A stretch of 64,000 nucleotides of DNA, from NCBI RefSeq assembly GCF_000471905.2, contig NW_006497658.1:365917-429916 (forward strand), read 5' to 3'. Source of the DNA: Amborella trichopoda (taxonomy: Eukaryota; Streptophyta; Magnoliopsida; Amborellales; Amborellaceae). Positions 49,600-61,340 of this stretch are shown piece by piece. The translations under genes were made by a program, and so were the position numbers. Position 1 is the stretch's first letter. Every line of letters starts with the position of its first letter. The notes beneath the pieces are model-generated. The model was not told the DNA's origin and ran no database searches. It saw nothing but the letters and a program-made list of their open reading frames with translations.

Positions 49600-50130
49600 C
49601 GTTATGCATGTCCCTCTTATGATTGCTTTTTAATGTATTAGTCTCTTATTTAGGGAAGTAGATAGTAGAAATTTTGAGTTAGAAAATATCTTATTATGTA
49701 ATTCAAAATTATATATCCAAGTAATAGAGAGAGATATTCATGTGGATCCAACGATACCCTCCATATTCAATACACTTCCTCGGATGATCTCCGTTCTGTA
49801 CACTCTCATACGATCCTATTCTCATTGAATGCCAGGTATCCACCCCTTGGTTGTGAGTTAAGGAAAATTGTTTGATGCGGGCCGGATCGCATTTCTACAA
49901 CATACAATCCACAGGTATAAAGCATCATTTTAAAAATAGATATAAATAGGTGGTCCATTTAAAAACAATTGTACGAATGTTTTCTTAATGGAATTATTAT
50001 TTTTAGGTTTCAATTTTTTTTTTTCATATTCATAATCTCCACCTTAAACATTATATATTATCTAAAAATTAGGGTCAAATAATATTTAAAAATATATATT
50101 TATTGTCAAGCCCACATTTCTACAATATGC
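49600..50130. other. Intergenic, no gene seen
   Basis: AT-rich sequence without recognisable coding frames. Confidence 0.5.
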
Positions 50131-50450
50131 AGGTCTATATAGGCGAAGCAGATCTGTTTGAGTTTACAATTTGAGGGTGTTAATCGGAGGTGAAGCTTAT
50201 ATATAGGAGCAACAAATCTCTTTGAGTTTACATTTTGAAGGTGTTAATTGGATGTGTGTTGTTAATTGGAGGTGGCGATGGGGTTCTGTCGTCCATAACA
50301 AAGGAGAGAGAAAGAAGAATAAAATTGGACAGCGATGGGGTTTCACCATCCATGACAAGGGAGAAAGACAGGGGAAGAAAACATGAACAATGATGGAATT
50401 CTGCCATCCATGGCAGAGGAGAGAGAAAGGAGAAGAAAACATCGATATGA
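50130..50450. repeat. Two tandem repeat groups (65 bp x2, 57 bp x3)
   Basis: TTTGAGTTTACA(A/T)TTTGA(G/A)GGTGTTAAT occurs twice, about 65 bp apart (50158 and 50221). Three 57-bp units then begin near 50276, 50333 and 50391 (GATGGGGTTCTGTCGTCCAT and variants, each with a GAGAGAAAG-type tail). Confidence 0.8.
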
Positions 50451-50599
50451 TAACTGAGTACGGGGATGCTACAGCCACGACCCAGCCCCTTTCCTACATT
50501 TACGAAGGAAGTATAACTTGTTTCACTGTTTCCGCTCAAGGTATAGATCTTGAGGAAGTGATACAGGACACGACCTTTCGAGCTACAACTCCTGTGTAC

Positions 50600-50870
50600 G
50601 GACACAATCCATTAGAAGTTTAGGTTGAAGAAGAAAGAGAAGAACTCTGCTACATTTCTCTCTTCAAGCCACCCTTCACCCTTGCTGCTCTCACAAACCG
50701 TAACACTACTACTACACACTCTCTCTCTCTCTATAAAACCACCCCCACATGTTACCCAGATATCACTCCCTCAACCTAACCCAAAATCTCTCTCTCTAGA
50801 ACCTAGGTCTCCCACATTACTAGTTTGCTAAGAAATTGAACGTGGATTTGGTAAAAACATTAGGATGATC
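50600..50870 (+). promoter_or_regulatory. Promoter-like stretch without an evident gene
   Basis: A CT-rich region with CTCTATAAAACC (TATA near 50732) is followed by more CTCTCT leader-like sequence. No plausible coding region follows. It could be a captured or orphan promoter, or chance. Confidence 0.3.
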
Positions 50871-51525
50871 TAGGGTTAAAGCTTCATCAGTAGCACCATC
50901 AAATATGTTGTTTAATCTGAAGATTACTCAATTGCATATCACTTCAAAATAATCAAACACCCCGCAAAATGAATAAGAATTTTTCAATCTACAAGTAATT
51001 AAATTGTAATTTGGAAATTTTTAGTAAATTCAAACCTTTTAAATCAAAGGAAACCTTAATATATTTAGATTTTAGAATGGAGGGGAAAGAGAGATGGACT
51101 AGAGGTAGAGAGTGAATTTCCTTAAAAAGATAACTAAACAATGAAATCTATGAACATATCACCATCTAACAAACAGTAAAATAAAAGCACATTAAAAGTC
51201 CAAAAACTAAAACTTCAATGATGGTTATATATTTTCCCCAAAACCCTCGAATATCTCTAAGTCAAAAGTCCATTTAAATAAGGGTACATTTTACATAAGG
51301 AAAACTTAAGGAAGATGCAGTTATGGTACCAAAACCCCTACAAATGCCCTGGTACCAAAAGACCTACAAAAGCCCTAAAAATCTGTTTCTACATTTAATT
51401 ATGCAAATTTAAAGCTAAAAAATGGAGCAAATAGGGCAAATGTATAAACATTTGAAAAAATTAAAAATGGATGATCTAGATAATATTGGAGCGAGAGGCA
51501 CCCCTCGCTCGAGCAAGCGTTCGAG

Positions 51526-51665
51526 CGAGAGGCTCGATCTCTTTTTGTGAGCCCAGCTTGTGTGGGATAGCCAACGATCATCTAGTCCTTAATGCACGAG
51601 AGGCTCGATCTCTTTTTGTGAGCCCAGCTCGTGTGGGATAGTCAACGATCAGCTACCCATTAATG
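51526..51665. repeat. 71-bp tandem duplication
   Basis: CGAGAGGCTCGATCTCTTTT starts at 51526 and again at 51597; the copies run through TGTGGGATAG and CAACGATCA. The left neighbour carries the dyad CCTCGCTCGAGC...CGAGCGAGAGG. Confidence 0.9.
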
Positions 51666-52649
51666 CATATGGGACATCCAACGGTCATCTAATCGTTGAT
51701 AGAAAATACTTTTGTAATTAATAAATAATCTAAATACTTACTATCACATATATCACCTCCATTTTTTTTTCTATGTATTAACCTAGTTTTTAGAAATTAT
51801 TTTTATATTTGTTGACGGCATCGCTAACGATACACCCTCATCCGGACCGCATCGCTACATCGGCCCTCAACGCATTTGGTCGCATCCCTCATTTTAAAAT
51901 ACTGGGTGCCACCCCTACCCATAGCTTCTGACTCGGTGAAATTAGAGAGAGAGAGAGAAAGATAGAGAGAGACAATAAAGTGAAATTGTAGAGACAGAAG
52001 CATAGTAGAACTTAGAGAGATAGAGAGAGCTAGAAGCGTAGTTAGTTAGAACTTAGAAGCACAATGATAATTATCATACTTAGAAGCACAGTGACAATTA
52101 TCATTATCGGTTTAAATATAAGTTATGTTAGGGTGCTAACATAGTAATTTATTATTGTACTCAACAAATTTGAACACTTTTGTACTTTTATTTTATAAAG
52201 AGCTTGTTTATAATTAATGCATTTTTGGTCATTAGAAAGATGTGTAAATGTATTTTTGGTCATTGAGAGGGTTTGACATGGGGTGTGCATGAATGCCTAA
52301 TGTGAGATGAGTTTCAAAATTTTAAAGCTATTTTTAGGCAAGAGATATGTTCATTTTAAAATTGCAATTATTAAATACTTGTCATTATCTAGATAATCTT
52401 TTTTTTTTGCCATAATATCTTGAGGCCTTAACATATCACAATATGTTAATTTTTCCAGGATGTGATCGAAATTATTATTGGCATTAGAAGCTATAGTGGT
52501 AAAATAAAAGATAAAATCAAAGATAATGATCATTTATTTACCAAAAAAAAGATAATTATCATTTAGATTAGAATGACAATTGGAATGCATCAGAGAGGTA
52601 GTTTGTTAATATTCTGATATTATCTTCTTCTTTTTTTTGAAGCTGTGAG

Positions 52650-55600
52650 ATACAATGTTAATTGGAATGGCAATATGAGAGAGAAAGAGAGAGATACTAG
52701 ATTGTTAGGAATTTTAGGAGAGAGAGAGTAGATTGTTAGGAATTTTAGGGGAGAGAGAGAGAGATTGTTAGGAATTTTAGGATGATAAGGTTTGAATGCA
52801 ACGACCAAAAACGGTTATCTTCGAATGACAACTCATGGGGTGACGTTCTAACTGATATTCGAAGCAATGTAAAAATGCAAACAAAAGTCTTTGAATAATG
52901 AACAAATAATTAAAGATTTCAGCTTCCTAACAACAGAGCCCTAAAATAAATAAAAATACTAAAATTTATACTTAAGGAAAAATCTTTCTTTAATGGATAT
53001 AAATCATTGAATTTTGAGACCCATGATTTTGAGCCTTCTTTCTCGGCTTAACAATTTGAGAGTCCATATGCATTAGCCCAATTTTATGGGAGAGAATTGT
53101 GGCTTTTTGGAGACCAATAAGAGCATTAGAGTTTGATTGAATGGAAAGATAGGGGAAAATATAGAAAAATAACATTTGCCCATATTTCAAGAGAGAGAAT
53201 TGTGGATTTCAAGAGAACAGTGGGAGACATACTGTTTGATTCAAGAGGAAAATGGGCAAGTGGAGCTTCAAACTTGCATAAGCACCTTTCAATCAGAGAA
53301 GTGTGGGTCCAAATTTGGACAAGTACCTTCCATCTGTTTAGATTAGAAAGAAAGATAATAGATGATTGTGAGCATATGAAATGTTTTAAGTTTATTTAAT
53401 TTAATGGTACATTTTACTCGTATTGAATTGAACATTAATATTTCAACGTGTATGTGACACTTAGAGACACCTCATGAAACTAAATGTAGCAATTTGAAAA
53501 AATAAACAAACCAAAGTACCTTTAAAACATTCAACTGTATCTTGTTTGAATTTTTTGGTAAATCAACGTCGATTGTTTTTTTATTTAAAAAATAAGTCAA
53601 AGATTGGGACCTTCCCAAAAAAACTAAATCAACCAAGATACAATTGAATGTTTTGAGGGTATTTTGGTCAATTATTATTATTATTATTATTTTTTGTTAT
53701 ATATTTTTAAGTGTACCTCACTAAGAAGAGTTATGCTCAAAGTTTTCAGTGAATCATAATCACGCTCAAAATTTTTTTTGTTATTCCACATAAACGGTAA
53801 CTATCCATTTTCTTCTCTTCTAATATGTACCATTGTGTGGTGCATAGTGTTCACAAAATCGAACCGGAATGGTTAATCGGAGATGGGGCTAAGAGCGGTT
53901 TGAACCGGAACCGAACTAACAGGGGTGGTTAAACGGACTAACCAATCAAGTAGATTTTTTTGAAAAAAAAAAGTGTTAAAAACTCCAAAAAAAATTTTAA
54001 AAAATAGAAATATTTAGATTTAAGTGTATAATATCTTTTTACATATATTTATCTTACAGAAAAAATTGAAACAAATTTTTATAAATTAATATTCAAATAC
54101 TATAGTCTGTACATGAAAATATCTTAAAATAGTTTTTGAAAATATTTTGGTCATGTAATATTTTCTTCCAAGAATTAACATATTTATACCATTAGGTATT
54201 GAGGGGCTTATTGAAGGAATGACGAAAATTTTCAAAAACCTAAAAAGTCCACCATTTCAATCCAAGAAACTCTTTCTTTTTCAATGTTTAAATCCAAATT
54301 ACTTGTTTTATACTCATTACATAGAACCATTAGGTATTGAGGAGAATATTGAAAGAATGATGGAAATTTTTGAAAACCTAGAAATTCTGCCATTTCAATC
54401 CAATAAACTCTTTTTTTTTCAATGTTTAAACCCAAACTTGTTTTATATTCATTATATAGTGATTTAAACCATTAAAACACAAAAACAAAACCACAAAATG
54501 ACCACAAACCGAATAAAAAAAGGTGAAAATTGATTCACAATTTTCCTGCTAAATATAACAGTCTATATTTCAAAATAACGTTGTTATCTATAAATTAGCA
54601 TTATTTGTTCTAAAACGCCATTATATCGACAAACCAGTCCGATTAGCTAAAAACCAGCCAGTTTTGAAAAAATACCGCTGGTTCGACATCGAACCGGCCA
54701 ATTTTGCTATCGGTTTTTTTTGGAGACGGACATCTATTGAGTAATACTGCAAAACTAGCTGTAACCGGAGTCGGTACCTTGCCCAGCCAATTTTACGAAC
54801 ATGGTTTTGCATCGAAAGAGAATAGTGAGAGAACAAAATAATTTATTTTTTTTGTCCTTAGATGTTGGTACTATATGTTGGATGCTTAAATTGGTTGGTT
54901 AGGGTTGTCATTTATCTTTTATAAAGATGGGAGAAATATATTATTTTTTTTTCCTACCATCTATTTTCAAAACCTTTGGTGTAGATTGAACTGTGTATCA
55001 TAAACTCGGAGGTGGTGGACGATGGATGCCATTCATGCCGTTCCTTAAATGCATGGTCTCCATGCACACATCTAAGCGACAGAGAAGCTTATCATTATAT
55101 CCAATAACCCTATTGTTTAGTTGGTGGGTTTTATCACTTATGTCTTAGAGTTCATATTATATCCTTAGACATAAGTGAAGTTTATCACTTTATCTTGTTT
55201 TCTGATTTGCAGTTTTATCACTTTAATCAGATATAGATAGAAAGGACTAAACACGGGTGGGCGGCTAAATGCAAGGAGAGATACTAATGCGACTGAAATG
55301 AAGGAGAGGTAGCAGTGGACCCAGACCCTACGGGTTGAACCAACTAGGGTACGGGTATGGGTAAAAAGAGTGGACCCTGTGGGTTGTTCTAAGAATTTAA
55401 GAAAGGTTAGGTCGGCACATAATCGCCTAAGAAAACGGCTGAGTTTAGAAGGGAACCGGCGGTTCCGCACAATAAAACAATGATTCTCAACAGTAAAACG
55501 GCGATCCAGACCACTGATTCACTAATCCGAACCCGTTTTTGGCTTCTTCACTGCTTTTTTGCATAGTGAAATGGCGATCCGGACCGCCGATTCACCGATC

Positions 55601-55740
55601 CGGACCAATTTTTTGGGTGCCCGATCCCAGTCACCGATCTATTTTTTAAATCACTGATATTTAATATGTGAATTTAAATAATATTTAAATAAATATAACT
55701 ACATATTTTTAATTATAATATTTAAATAATACATGTGTAT
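52650..55740. repeat. Long repeat block, copy A
   Basis: Matches 61870-63740 in several collinear blocks: TGTTAGGAATTTTAGG, GGTTTGAATGCAACGACC, CAAACAAAAGTCTTTGAATA, CACCTCATGAAACTAAA, GAGAAGCTTATCA, TGAAGTTTATCACTTTATCT and GGCGATCCAGAC. Copy A also holds an extra stretch of about 1.3 kb (about 53600-54980), including an inverted-repeat element, absent from copy B. The two copies flank the polygalacturonase relic. Confidence 0.8.
53846..54804. mobile_element. Inverted-repeat element related to the 12460 MITE, with internal duplication
   Basis: Left end AGTGTTCACAAAATCGAACC and right end TTTTACGAACATGG resemble the CAGTGTTCGCAAA ends of the 12460-12990 element. Flanks TGGTGCAT and TTTTGCAT agree at 6 of 8 bases. 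Inside, a unit of about 137 bp (ACCATTAGGTATTGAGG at about 54188 and 54327) is tandemly duplicated. Confidence 0.6.
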
Positions 55741-55955
55741 ATTTAACAAATTTATGAAATACATTTGAATATATAAATATTTTGATTTTTTTGTCGGATC
55801 CAAATCCAGCAATATATTTTCGGGCCCACATCTACATCTAGGTCCAAATATATTATGGAACTAGACTGGACCCATATTTCGAGTCTGTGTCCCCTAATAT
55901 TCTGGAACCGAACCTGACCTGACCGGACCCGACCCTGACATTTGCCACCCAGGAG
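55315..55955. mobile_element. GGGTCC-family inverted-repeat element, copy in block A
   Basis: The left side, GGTAGCAGTGGACCCAGACC, and the right side, CCGACCCTGACATTTGCCACC, are roughly complementary at the ends. The body contains repeated GGCGATCC(A/G)GACC phrases near 55500-55610. Related to 31745-32290. Confidence 0.45.
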
Positions 55956-55959
55956 CCTT

Positions 55960-56860
55960 TTCAAAGAGATAGACTCATCCAAAAGAGAGATGGTCACGTA
56001 GAGAGACTCATGCACGTTAGAGGGAGATGGTGACGTGGTAACGGATATTCTAAGAATGGTGGAAGAAACTCAATAGAACAGAAGTAAAAAAAGAAAGTTT
56101 CTTTTTTTTTTCATAAAAAAGAATAGAAGTAAAAGGATAAAGAAATAGAGTACGAAAAAACGGCTTGCATGCATGAGAGAGAAAAAACATCACAACCTTC
56201 CCTTACACGTTCAAGGGGAGGCTCCAACGGCCAAGCACTAACTGCCTAGGCCCCTTAATTTTCGGATTCTATTTTAACCTCATTAATTAATTTTATTTAC
56301 TTTTAAAAACGTTTTGTTTCTTAAATAAATTGTTTAAATATGTTTTGAAAATTCGTTTATAAACAATTCGGATTCCAACTATATTTTAAAAACGGTATTA
56401 AATAACTTGATTTTTTACTCTTTCTTAGTTATGGGTTAGTGACTTAAGGCTTTATTTTTTTTTAAGGAAAATAATTTAAATAAGTAAAGCCTCACCTTAA
56501 AACGCATAGAAAATTGTAGTTTGGAGTCGGAAAACTTCAAATTGATCATCTCGGCTTAGACCATGGTGGATGTAAAAAAAATTAGGATTTCAAGCCTTAA
56601 AAATAATATATATAATAATATATTATTTAGATTTTTTTTAAATTCAAATTTCATAATTGGTATTAGAAATGGATTTTAAAATCATCATGGAGGTTTTCAA
56701 CGACCAAAATACTTTTTAGACGATGATTCAAAGTGAGGCTTGGGCGCGTAAAGCCTAGGCCCTCTAGAAACTGCATCATTTTCTAAATCTCTTGTATGCT
56801 ATTTCAATAAATTTTAATTTACTAACAAATAGTTTATTGATTAGCTTATGAATTATACAT
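55960..56860. other. Upstream flank of the polygalacturonase relic
   Basis: AT-rich and without coding similarity. The stretch 56480-56760 has a loose resemblance (CCTTAAAA...CTTCAAATTGA...TCAAGCC) to the dispersed repeat at 530-755. Confidence 0.45.
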
Positions 56861-56868
56861 CCACAATC

Positions 56869-56876
56869 TTATAAAT
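56869..56876 (+). promoter_or_regulatory. Candidate TATA box of the polygalacturonase relic
   Basis: TTATAAAT lies about 145 bp upstream of the ATG at 57017, a normal plant distance. The promoter may survive although the gene is broken. Confidence 0.45.
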
Positions 56877-57016
56877 ATCATACCTCACCTCAACATTTTC
56901 TACATAGCCACTGGTTTTCTGTTCCTCCTTTAACACCCTTTTATCTCCTTCATCCCACTAAAAACCTGTTGATTTTCCTCTCCACTATTTTGATCTTCCT
57001 CCTCCCTCTAGTGGAG

Positions 57017-57606
57017 ATGAAGTACGTCTTGCTGATCATTCTCTCCCTCCTCTTCACACTCGGTAGCGCCGACATCGATGTTACATAGTTTGGAATGAAG
57101 GCCGATGGAACATCTGACGACTGCGGTACCTTTACAAAGGCATGGAACTCGGCTACCCTTCATGTACTGGCCGGAAACTATCTACTCTATCCGACCACCT
57201 TTGGTGGACCATGCAAAAGTCCAAAAATAACAATAAATTTGGAAGGAAATTTGATTGCTTCTACTGATATTAACAAAGTAGATGATGGGTCATGGCTTAG
57301 GTTTGAACTCGGATTTCAACTCCAACGACTCGACTACCCTTCATGTACCGGTCGCAAACTATATACTCTATCCGACCACCTTTGGTGGACCATGCAAAAA
57401 ATTTGGAAGGAAATTTGATTGCTTCTGCTAATATTAACAAAGTAGAGGATGGGTCATGGCTTAGGTTTGAGAATGTTGAAGGGCTAGAGATTAACAAAGT
57501 AGAGGATGGGTCAGGGTTAGAGATCAATGGGGGGGTATTGGATGGGAAGGGAGCCCGCTATTGGCTTTACAAGGAAGATGATGGAGATTGCCCTGTGGGC
57601 TCAAAT
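57017..57606 (+). pseudogene. Polygalacturonase relic, exon 1
   Basis: The frame is open from Met for 23 codons, then TAG where the family has a Gln or Lys-type codon (VT-x-FG). A segment encoding TLHVLAGNYLLYPTTFGGPC and GNLIAS...GSWLRFE is present twice (starts about 57151 and 57332). The second copy lacks about 16 bp. A third short echo, INKVEDGS, follows at about 57490. Ends in AAT before GTAAGC, phase 0. Confidence 0.85.
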
Positions 57607-58260
57607 GTAAGCATGATAGGGGTATTTTGGTCATTTTTTACTTTGATTATTTTATGAGGATAGTTTTAGTTATTTTTTTATTGGGGTCAGGGATTTTTTA
57701 TTGGCCAATCAGTGCAGTGGTATTAATCTTTTGATTTGATTTTTCAAGATGGGTTTAAAGGGATGTTAATGGTAATTTGTTCACTTTGAATAGGGGTATT
57801 CTGAATTATCCTTTAGCGTTCATTTTGCTGGAGGGGTTTTAAATGGCTCACCTGTATTTTTCGTATAAATATATCCAAAGTCTAGATTGAGGATTACACA
57901 AGCAAAAGAGAATTGTATAGAGTTATATACATGGCTCATGTTTCATGATAAAAAAGACAATTATAAGTGCAAGAAAATATTTGAATTGATGATCTCGACT
58001 TCGAGAATTATGTACTTCAAAAATTGAGGATTTAAAACCTAAAACATGATATATCTTGTAATACATTATATGGACCATCTTTTTCTAAAGTATGTATAAA
58101 TCCATGAAATCTATGATGTTTTTGGTGTTTTAAATTAGTGTAGAAATAGATTCAAAGGCCCATCGTAGAGATCTTCGATGCCAAAACTACCTTTTGCTTA
58201 GTTCTTTTTGAGGTAAATGATGTGCAGATTTACTTTCTAAACTATACCTTATACTAAGAA

Positions 58261-58460
58261 AAGAGTTTGGGCTTAATTGGTTAACACTTGATGATTTGTA
58301 ATGCTACATCCTAGGCTCAATTCCTACCAAGGGTAGGGGCTCTCTCCTCACTAACACATCCCCCAAAAAAAAAAAACAAGAAAAAAAGTCTACCAAGGGT
58401 AGGGGCCCTCTCCTCACTAACACACCCCCAAAAAAAAAAGAATAAAAAAAAGAAAAAACT
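58261..58460 (+). mobile_element. tRNA-like SINE (candidate) in polygalacturonase intron 1
   Basis: GGGCTTAATTGGTTAA resembles an A box and AGGCTCAATTCC a B box, followed by GGTAGGGGCTCTCTCC and an A-rich tail. The tail segment (CTACCAAGGGTAGGGG onward) is duplicated once, and a second A-rich tail ends it. Confidence 0.55.
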
Positions 58461-58512
58461 GGACCTTATACTAACACACCATTATGTATACATACATGGA
58501 TAGATTATATAA

Positions 58513-59000
58513 GGGAAAGAAATAGTGATATGACCTATATATTTATTAAAACTATGGATTTGAAATTTGTCCTCATACTTAATACAACAAAATTCAATCT
58601 CACTTAAGTAACTGTCTTTTCATTATTTTATTTGTGTTCCCGGCGTAGAAGCGTAATTGGGTTTCAATGATTATAGGGCGTAGAAGCGTAATTGGGTTTC
58701 ATTCAATGATTATAGGGCACATTCTGTTGGGGGAGAGGAATGGTGATATGACCTATATATTTATTTAAAACTATGGATTTGAAATTTGTCCTCATACTTA
58801 ATACAACAAAATTCAATCTCACTTAAGTAACTGTCTTTTCGTTATTTTATTTGTGTTCCAGGGGTAGAAGCGTATCCTCATATTTAATACAACAAAATTC
58901 AATCTCACTTAAGTAACTGTCTTTTCATTATTTTATTTGTGTTCCAGGGGTAGAAGCGTAATTGGGTTTCATTCAATGATTGTAGGGCACATTCTGTTGG
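58513..59000. repeat. 218-bp tandem duplication plus a partial third copy
   Basis: GATATGACCTATATATTTAT starts at 58527 and 58745 (period 218). CCTCATA(C/T)TTAATACAAC occurs at 58571, 58790 and 58876, the last opening a partial third copy. Inside the first unit, GGCGTAGAAGCGTAATTGGG is itself doubled. It lies in polygalacturonase intron 1. Confidence 0.93.
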
Positions 59001-59083
59001 GATTCAACTGTCTCATTCCAGTTTTGAATGCAAGTCATTTTTTCTATCACACTTTTTCCTAAGTGTTCTTGTTTTGAATGCAG

Positions 59084-59373
59084 TCTCTAGTCTTCAACAA
59101 ATGCAAGAATGTAAGTGTAAACAACCTCACGTCAATGAGCAGCAAAATGTTTCACATTATTTTTTATGAGTCAGGAAGGGTTAGAATTTATGGTGTAAAG
59201 GTCAGAGCCCCTGCTAATAGGCCTAATACTGATGGTATTCATGTGGAAGGATCAAGTGATGTCCTCATAACAGATGCAAATATACATACTGGAGATGATT
59301 GTATCTCAATTAGACCAGGAACACATGATATGTGGGTTGAGCAGGTGACTTGTGGGCCGGGATATAGCATCCA
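59084..59373 (+). pseudogene. Polygalacturonase relic, exon 2 (catalytic)
   Basis: Open throughout, from SLVFNKCKNVSVNNLTSM to TCGPGYSI. It keeps NTDGIHV (catalytic Asp) and TGDDCISI (the Asp pair). The GHGISI expected next is replaced by GYSIQ at the donor GTAAGA, so the catalytic His is gone or the exon border has shifted. Confidence 0.88.
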
Positions 59374-60355
59374 GTAAGAATCCTTATAATATTTGAGTTT
59401 TGATTAGGGTTTGGCCCCTTTGTTGAGTAGTTAAGCTCATTGCATAAAAAATCACCAGTTTGATTGAGGACTAATCTAGTATAACTGGATTGGGAGTGAA
59501 GCGATTCTGAGCCTAAAAAAGGGAATTGCCCAATTTTCCTAATCTTTCTATAGTGTTTAGACTTTACATATTGAAATTGCCTAGCTCAAGTCTGACCGGT
59601 CATGCTAAGGTTTCGACCCATAGTGAGACCAATCCCAAGCCTGACTTTTTAAACATAGGGCTTCACATATGGTCGTGAGTTTGTATCCTAGACTTCTATA
59701 GTTTTATGATGTTGACTAGAATTTGTGGTTTCTAATCAGCCATCACATACTTATGTTAGATATTTGTGAACTCTAATCCTCTCTTGCACAAATTCTCCTT
59801 TTGAATAACAATAACATAGAAAAGAAAGCCTACCAAATCGTACAAGAGCTAGAATTTCATTGCTTTGAAATAATTCATATATTACATGCAAAGGCTTAAG
59901 TACATTTTATAATAAGTAAATAAATGAATAAACATTTTTAAAATATATAAATAAAGCTATTATAATACATTAATATATTTTCTTTTGGTGCAAAAGGATT
60001 ACAATCATCCTTATCTGTCAGATATACAATTAGGTAGATGGGAGTGAGTCGGGAAAGTTTTTCCTTCTAACTTCCAATTGCCAAAATTCAACTCAGTGCT
60101 AGGGTGGCTATGGCCTTTTAGTACCAAAGGCAAACAATTTTATCGAATACTCTCCCATAAATAAGTATGTACACATATATGTTTTATCTTTTTTAGCAAA
60201 ACCTTGGTTTTTTGCATGATATATGTATAAATATGGTGATTGTGTATATATGTATTGTTTCCAAAATATTATGCACGTATACATGTATTTTAATATGTTT
60301 TTGCACTATATAAGACAAATATATGTCACAAATATATGTTTTTGTTCACTTTCAG

Positions 60356-60627
60356 ATGCCAACATTTGGGAAATTGCAGCTTGGGAGCCTTGGACAATAT
60401 TTGGATGAGCCAGCCGTGAGTAAAAAATGTAGGTTTTTACGGGATAACGAATGGGTTAAGGATAAAGACAGGCAAAAAGAGTATGGCTGTGTGAAAGAGA
60501 GAGTATTGATAGGGTGGTTACGAACAATGTAGAAAACCCGATCATCATGACCAGAACTACTGTACACATGAACAGAACTGCCCATGACCAGAACTACTGT
60601 CCACATGAACAGAACTGCCCAGATCAG
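60356..60627 (+). pseudogene. Polygalacturonase relic, exon 3
   Basis: Reads LGSLGQYLDEPAV, then a degraded FLRDNEWVKDKDRQKEYG where active enzymes have NGLRIKTW, then NNVENPII. One base is missing before DQNYC. A 36-bp segment (GACCAGAACTACTGT(A/C)CACA) occurs twice in tandem. Ends CCAGATCAG before GT. Confidence 0.82.
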
Positions 60628-60719
60628 GTCTGTGGGGAAATTATAGAAACCTCTACTTATACATATATTTTAAGTATACCTTTTGTCAATTTTGAGTACC
60701 CAAATGATGTCTTATCCAA

Positions 60720-61010
60720 GGCTGCAAACTCGATAGTGTTTAGAACTGACCCAGACCTGGACTAGATATGTTAGTGTGCGCATGTACATGTATGCTGGTT
60801 GTGTGTATGTGTACAGGTTTTAGACTTGGACTAGGGTTAGGTTATTCAAGGCGGAATTAGACCGAACTCGATAAGGTCCAGGACTGACCCAAACCTAGAC
60901 TAGAAATGTATGTGTGTGCATGCATGCATGCATACGTTTGTGTGTGTGCATGCATACGTTTGTGTGTATGTGTGCAGGTTTTAGACTTGGACTAGGGTTT
61001 GGTCTATTGA
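60720..61010. repeat. About 150-160-bp tandem duplication with TGCA/TGTG microsatellite
   Basis: ACTGACCCA(G/A)ACCT(G/A)GACTAGA and GCAGGTTTTAGACTTGGACT-type phrases (TACAGG/GCAGG) occur twice. Between them a TGCATGCATGCATACG and TGTGTG microsatellite is expanded in the second copy. Confidence 0.8.
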
Positions 61011-61277
61011 TCCCACAATTTGATTTGGATTGGTGCAACCCTTTTTAGAAAACATATTTTATCTCACAAAAAAAACCCAAATCCCAAATCTCAAAAGAAA
61101 AGAAAAGAAAAAACCTATGAGCCCGTAACAAAACCTAAGTGAGAATCCCTAGCTATTGCTACTCTAAATTTGAGTTTGAGCCTATATAGATCAACCTAAA
61201 GGTGCTTATTATTATACTTTTAGGTCATGACAGTCTTTATTATTATTTTTTAAAAAAAATAAAAATATTAAAACATA

Positions 61278-61309
61278 AAACCCTAAACCCTAAACTCTAA
61301 ACACTAAAC
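61278..61309. repeat. Short telomere-type (AAACCCT)n stretch
   Basis: Two AAACCCT units followed by degenerate AAACTCT and AAACACT. It sits about 30 bp before the exon 4 acceptor. This is a telobox-like motif or chance. Confidence 0.7.
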
Positions 61310-61340
61310 AAAATTTGTTAGCGCAAAAATCTATGTACAG

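Noticed and set aside
50390..50623. 77-codon plus-strand open frame ending near a promoter-like region
   Set aside because: It begins in a 57-bp tandem repeat and has no recognised similarity; not enough to call a gene.
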